Assembly: GCF_000516985.1 (NCBI RefSeq)
Contig: NW_006917101.1
Location: forward strand, 1,914,834-1,978,833
Length of the DNA: 64,000 nt
From: Pestalotiopsis fici W106-1
Taxonomy: Eukaryota; Ascomycota; Sordariomycetes; Amphisphaeriales; Sporocadaceae
Direction: 5' to 3'
Program-made: the position numbers and the translations under genes
The notes under the pieces: generated by a model
What the model was told of the DNA's origin: nothing
The model's database searches: none
The model's input: the letters and a program-made list of their open reading frames with translations, nothing else
Part shown: piece after piece, positions 59,549 through 64,000 of the stretch
How positions within the stretch are numbered: position 1 is the stretch's first letter
Layout: the number at the start of each line of letters is the position of its first letter

Positions 59549-60059
59549 TACTCTGATGCACCCAGGAATGGAGGAGGCTTTGGTCCGCAATCAGCAATAG
59601 CTTCAAAGGCTCTATGCTAATTGGCATAACACTGAAGATTCTTCTACTGTTTGAATTCTTGGGGCAGGTTTCGGTTACAATTGAAGAAATGGATAGCCTT
59701 CATCACTACTACACTCGGATATGATACTTGACTGTTGCTGTTGCTGCTGCTGCTTTAATAAATGGTTTGAACTTTGAAATATACTTGAACACAATAGAAT
59801 GGATTTAATGCGCAACAGACGCACAAACTTGAATGGCAAACGCGTCGCAGTAGCATGTCGAGCTGGAATGCGAGTCTGTGGCCTCAGGCTTGATAACAAA
59901 TGCAAACGCTGAGGTTGTACACAAAGAGTCGACAGCTGGTAAAACGAGCCTGGCCTCGCGGCTGGCAAAATCAGACCGCCCGCGCGAGGCCAGGCTGCAG
60001 TAACTGCAATCAGCTGTGGGTCCGCGGTACTGCTTTTGAAGCTATAAATCTATGCTTCT

Positions 60060-61110
60060 TACTAACAGTTGCCTCCATTCCCAACGACACCCCACACACC
60101 ACAACTCCAAAACTTTGCTTCCGATTCAGTCTCCTCTTCCTCCTCTGCTCTCCTTCTTCTTCCTCAACTACATTCAATATTTTTATCGGTATGTATTCAG
60201 GACTGTACAAGCATCATCTTGACTCCTCTTTTTGCTATTCTCATCTTCCTCAAGCCGCCATTGCCAGCAACTGCAACAATCATCCTAGCTGGATCTCAGG
60301 CCCCTTCGCAATCCCGCCCCCATCTGCCCGTTTGCAGACCCTCTGCCCACAAACTCTTCACGTTCAAAATTTCCGTCTCCCTCCAATTCTGATTCGCTTG
60401 TCTGTCCACAGGCGGCTATTCCGTTCTCATCTGCCAAATATTTCACCGTCTTGCGCTCTTCGTCTAACTAGTTTTCTTCTAGCATCTCGGCAATTTCTTT
60501 CCAATTTGACTTCGGAAGCCCCAATCGTTTCCATCAATTTTCATTTCTAGGTAAGTCAGGTCTATGTCTATCTTCATTATCCCCTCTACTCCTTGACAGC
60601 ACATTTCAAACTTCCCGAGAATGACTTTGCACAATCACTCAATCTCTCAGGCACATTCAATCCACCACCCGCCAAGTTGATCTTCAATCCATTTCCCCTC
60701 CTTTCACATTCTTCCATGTTCGTTTGTGGCAGCCTCCATCCCAACTACGCGCGTTCCCGTCATGCTGGCGCGTCGTGCCCATCATCTACAGACTTTCCCC
60801 CCTTTCACCTCTAACTGCGATTCATATTTTCAGACCCTGGTTCCTATCACCACCTGATCAGAGTCCTTTTTTGTTCTATCATTTTCACTCGATCAACTTT
60901 CATTCAATTCATTCAATCATCGTCACCATCACATATTCTACATCATCTATCTCTCCATTAACCGCTCGCCAACATTCATGTACATCAGACACCATGACTG
61001 CAACCGCAAACCTTGCAATGTTGTTTCTGCCAAACATTGAAAATATCTCAGATCATACACTGACTTCCCATCCTCCCAACAGTCCACCAAACAGTTTAAC
61101 CTTCCGATAA
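60060..61110 (+). other. Pyrimidine-rich leader-like segment with a 38-codon frame
   Basis: About 930 bp of C-rich and T-rich sequence lead to ATG at 60994 in an ACC-ATG context. The frame encodes MTATANLAMLFLPNIENISD and stops at 61110 after 38 codons. The leader looks like that of a real gene, but no body follows and I find no splice site leading to one. It may be a truncated gene, a noncoding transcript, or a tiny peptide gene. Confidence 0.3.
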
Positions 61111-61269
61111 AAACACGACCACAGCATTCAAAGAGTGCAAACAGAGGGATAAGAAACCGGGGAATCCCACCTGGACAGTCATCTCCCCTTGCCGCCTACG
61201 AGGCCGGGCCTCGGGCATAGCCACAGTCTGGAATTTGTGGTCTACCCCGAGGCCACAGTACGAGCCGAA

Positions 61270-61324
61270 CCTAGATCTTCATCTTACAGACGGGGCGCCT
61301 AGATCTTCATCTTATAGACGGGCG
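61270..61324. repeat. 27-28-bp tandem duplication
   Basis: CCTAGATCTTCATCTTACAG and the next bases (61270-61297) are repeated at 61298-61324 with one C/T change and one missing G. Confidence 0.8.
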
Positions 61325-62662
61325 TACCACCAGACCTTTTTATCTTTTACCCTTTTTTTAACCCGAGCGACAGCGTGAAGCTCCAGACTTTTCCCGGTTT
61401 CTTAATTTGCTCCATGGGGAGAAAAAATTCCAAGTCCCGGGCCGGTTTGTCGATGCCGCTGCCCAGTCTTGAATGCCCACAGAGGTAGTACAGGTGCGGA
61501 GTTTTCCACACAGGTTGGACTTCCGTGTAGTCTGAGCAAGGCGAGGGGGGTCTGGTTGGGATAAAGCCGCAGTAGTGAAAGTGGTCATCAGCCTCGTGAG
61601 GATCCGGACCACACTTCTTTGGGTGGAAAGATTCGCCCTCTCCTTTCGCCCATTTCTGGGAGATGGAGAGGTGGCTGGGGGCCCCATCAAACCATTGAAG
61701 TCGTGTGTCATGTAGCTCTCCGATCGGGAGTCTGGGGCCATGGTCGTATTACGTCCTTCCTTGTTCAATCTCATTGGATACAAACCAAAGAGACCTCACC
61801 ATTGGGTCAAGGGGGGCCGGTCGACCCGGGAGATGGCGCAGTGTGCCCATTTGTTTCTGAACACATCTTGATAGTCCGTGCCGACCGCGTCTTATCCGAC
61901 TAGCCGGCGGTTTTCAACGAGATATCATGGGTCGTCTTGCTTTGTCGACAGCAGACGTGCCGGCCTTACCTTCAAGCTCATGTTCTTGGGTATGTGTCTA
62001 CCTGCGGCTCGGGGTGTTGGGCTTTCTTATATCAATGGTTCGCGCTGCTGGTACAAGAGGCCTGGCGTTCAGCCCCAGCTGCTTCAATTACTCCTGTCCA
62101 AAATTGGTTGTTTCGAACATGTTGTGAGACTGGACCTTTGGGATTTTTCCTGCGCTCACGAAACAACTTAGTAAACCACGAATAAGAATTCATTGCAAGT
62201 GTCCCTGATTGGAAGCCAGCAAAGGCCCAGACCCTAGCTGGCATATTACTCCTCTCGGATCACTCGCTGATGCACATTTCTTCATATCAAACATTTTCTT
62301 TTGTTTGATTAGATAGTCTCTAGATAGATACCGGAACTGCTTCTTGCGGACTGGTCTCTGCTTGGGTTCCTTTACAGGAAAGCTTCTAGGAGGTGATTGG
62401 GCATCGCAACGCGGCGAGAGACAGAGATACATTGGCTATGGTGAAGCCTTCTGGATTATTTGATATGCGTTTGACCTTACTCGAACCGGGGATGATACAG
62501 GGGTGTACTTCTTGTCGAAGTCTCAAATAGTTACACGTTTCTTCCATTGGGTGGAAGTCACTGTCGTAGTGAATCAAGGAAGAAATCGAGACACGGGGTC
62601 GTATTCAAGTGATTGCATCCAAGTTGCTGCGATGAAAAATACCGGATTTTCACTACTGCATT

Positions 62663-63691
62663 CTAGGCTGGCGTAGCGCGTAGCCTTCTTGCCCTCAGAT
62701 ATTCATAGTCGGGCATGGCCTGGCGAACGAGCTTTTCAATATGCTGCGCGGCAATATCGCCAAACTCGCTCCTCCACTTGCTAGCTTCGTCGAGAATATT
62801 CAGTTCCTGAAGACTTTTGCCTTTGACAATACCTGTTGACCCGTATATTGTCGTACGCATGGCCCTTTGTGCTGGATGCATCTTGGCCAGCTTTTCCGGG
62901 TCGGCTTGGTCCCAGGAGAATCGCAACGTTTGCGGATCCATGCCAACTTTTGCGCAATAGAGAGATATGATCTCGGGATGATTAATCACGTCATCTGCGT
63001 CTAGAACAATGGGCCACTCGCTTCGTTGGGCCGGCGAGCAAGGGAGAGCGTCCCGATGTTGGAGGTAAAAGTCGTAGAGAGCGCGACTCCATTCGACCGT
63101 TATCACTAGCGAGGCGAAATTGTCGGCAGCTGCCAACTCCTTTCCCTCTCTCTCAATGATGGTCCGATAGTAAGACGGAAAGGCAACAGCCGGGTGTCGA
63201 ATGAGGAACGTGGGTAGCCAGGTGAGCAGAAACTCGTCGGGCAGCACTGAAGTATTCAGTGTAGAGTGAGTTGAGCCCCCAGCATATCGAACCGTCCAGT
63301 TCGGCTCATTCACTGCATCCGCACCGAATTGCAATCGGGTACGTACGATTGGGTCCGCAAAGAAAGTAGTGTGCTCCTTGACAAAGATCGAATGCCCCTG
63401 TGATTGTGCGGACTCTACCCAGCGCAGCTGATTCTCGAAGCATGTCTGGAAGCTCTCTTGAACCTCACGCCTCTCATCACTTGTCCAGTCGCTCACACAT
63501 CTGCTGCGAAGATGTCGTTCGCACAAGATACCATCGACTGGCATAAAGAAGTAACCCCCATCGTAACCGCCGCTTGAAAAGCCGGGTTGAGACTCAACAG
63601 CGAGAATCTTGAGCAAAAGGTTCGATGCAGTCCTTGGGTAGGAGATCAGGTAGTACCGGTGAGGTTTACTTGAATTGATATCCGGATACAT
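62663..63691 (-). CDS. Sulfotransferase-like P-loop protein
   Basis: A single exon of 342 residues. I chose ATG at 63691 (MYPDINSSKPHR) because the longer frame begins with TTG. YYLISYPRTASNLLLKIL matches the sulfotransferase 5'-phosphosulfate-binding loop (SYPR-ASN in place of the usual PKSGTTW). A PAPS 3'-phosphate-type segment is suggested by TFLIRHPAVAFPSYYRT, with R-P followed by S. The C terminus is helical. Such fungal proteins often lie near secondary-metabolite genes, but none is seen here. The acceptor is unknown. An upstream exon just beyond 63700 cannot be excluded. Confidence 0.7.
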   Translation of the reverse strand: MYPDINSSKPHRYYLISYPRTASNLLLKILAVESQPGFSSGGYDGGYFFMPVDGILCERHLRSRCVSDWTSDERREVQESFQTCFENQLRWVESAQSQGHSIFVKEHTTFFADPIVRTRLQFGADAVNEPNWTVRYAGGSTHSTLNTSVLPDEFLLTWLPTFLIRHPAVAFPSYYRTIIEREGKELAAADNFASLVITVEWSRALYDFYLQHRDALPCSPAQRSEWPIVLDADDVINHPEIISLYCAKVGMDPQTLRFSWDQADPEKLAKMHPAQRAMRTTIYGSTGIVKGKSLQELNILDEASKWRSEFGDIAAQHIEKLVRQAMPDYEYLRARRLRATPA

Positions 63692-64000
63692 GGCGCCTTC
63701 GTCACGCTTATCCCGATGATTTGAGAATAGTCTGCCAGCTGAGCCACCAGGGATACGAAAGATCAAAAATGAGTAGATCTGGTCTGTCAGTTAAGGTGAG
63801 GAGGCGGGGTAGGGACGGCAGGGCGGAAATGCGTCAGAGCCTTGCAGGGATTGAACCGTTATGGTCAGCCAGAGTTTCTGTTCGCAAGTATGTTCAACTC
63901 GGAACGGCCATAGCTGAAAAGTAGTATAGCTCAGTGAACCAGGATTCTTTTCATCATGACTTATGTCGTCGCTAGAAAGTGTCGTGATACAGCAAATAGT
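63692..64000. other. Right-edge spacer, nothing recognised
   Basis: This is probably the promoter of the sulfotransferase-like gene. A GGTTCAATCCC string on the minus strand was checked as a tRNA T-arm and rejected because its stem does not pair. Confidence 0.4.

Larger units (their letters stand above)
59549..62662. other. Intergenic region of about 3.1 kb with a leader-like segment
   Basis: A short TTGCTG-type simple repeat lies at 59731-59755. From about 60060 to 60990 the plus strand is strongly C-rich and T-rich, like a long fungal promoter and leader, and ends at a short frame listed separately. 61200-61870 is GC-richer. Other frames on either strand show no motif. Confidence 0.45.

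Noticed and set aside
61358..61783. 141-codon minus-strand frame
   Set aside because: Low-complexity Ser, Thr, Arg and Pro content without a motif in a GC-rich spacer.
63780..63860. Possible tRNA on the minus strand (GGTTCAATCCC)
   Set aside because: The T-arm stem does not pair beyond two bases and no acceptor or anticodon stem is present.

Overview
The window looks like nuclear DNA of a filamentous ascomycete (Pezizomycotina; the exact order is inference). The genes carry many short GT...AG introns of about 48-119 bp, some with CTAAC-type branch sites. The families present are typical of these fungi: SAT4/PTH11-like rhodopsin-domain proteins, STAND/NLR-like proteins, Rtc1, a Vps38/UVRAG-like protein and a kinesin-8. 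A very AT-rich island has the transition-only pattern expected of repeat-induced point mutation (RIP).

Layout. 1-680: remnant of an unidentified minus-strand gene. 947-5191 (-): a three-exon NLR-like gene with a TIR/SEFIR-like N terminus, NACHT and ankyrin repeats, followed by a six-helix membrane protein (5486-6931, -) and a secreted alpha/beta hydrolase (7351-8599, -). 10378-11730 (+): SAT4-type membrane protein. 12123-12767 (-): possible RRM protein. 14477-31102 (+): a hydrolase-NACHT-HEAT NLR-like gene broken by a nonsense codon and by an 11.8-kb RIP-degraded Ty3/gypsy retrotransposon (18531-30361), which has 267-bp LTRs and a GTGG target duplication.

The next stretch is mostly conserved cell-biology genes: kinesin-8 (32810-36068, -), a small secreted protein (38817-39330, +), Vps38/UVRAG-like (39773-41674, -) divergent from RTC1 (42299-46387, +), and a DapA-family aldolase (47371-48404, +). 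Then come a second SAT4-type protein (51403-52796, +), a C2H2 zinc-finger protein (53357-54250, -), an OTT_1508-like deaminase (55347-57035, +), a PNP-ankyrin protein that seems to have lost its NACHT core (57491-59548, +), and a sulfotransferase-like protein (62663-63691, -).

How they may work together. Three NLR-related genes, one intact, one broken and one without its NTPase, sit among conserved genes, with a deaminase-fold protein beside the PNP gene. TIR, PNP and deaminase folds all act on nucleotides or nucleic acids, so a shared role in non-self recognition or programmed death is a reasonable hypothesis, but only a hypothesis. The Vps38-like and Rtc1 genes share a 624-bp divergent promoter; they belong to endosome/autophagy traffic and to TORC1 nutrient signalling.

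Exon boundaries were worked out by hand from splice sites and frame continuity. Family calls rest on motifs read by eye; no database search was run.
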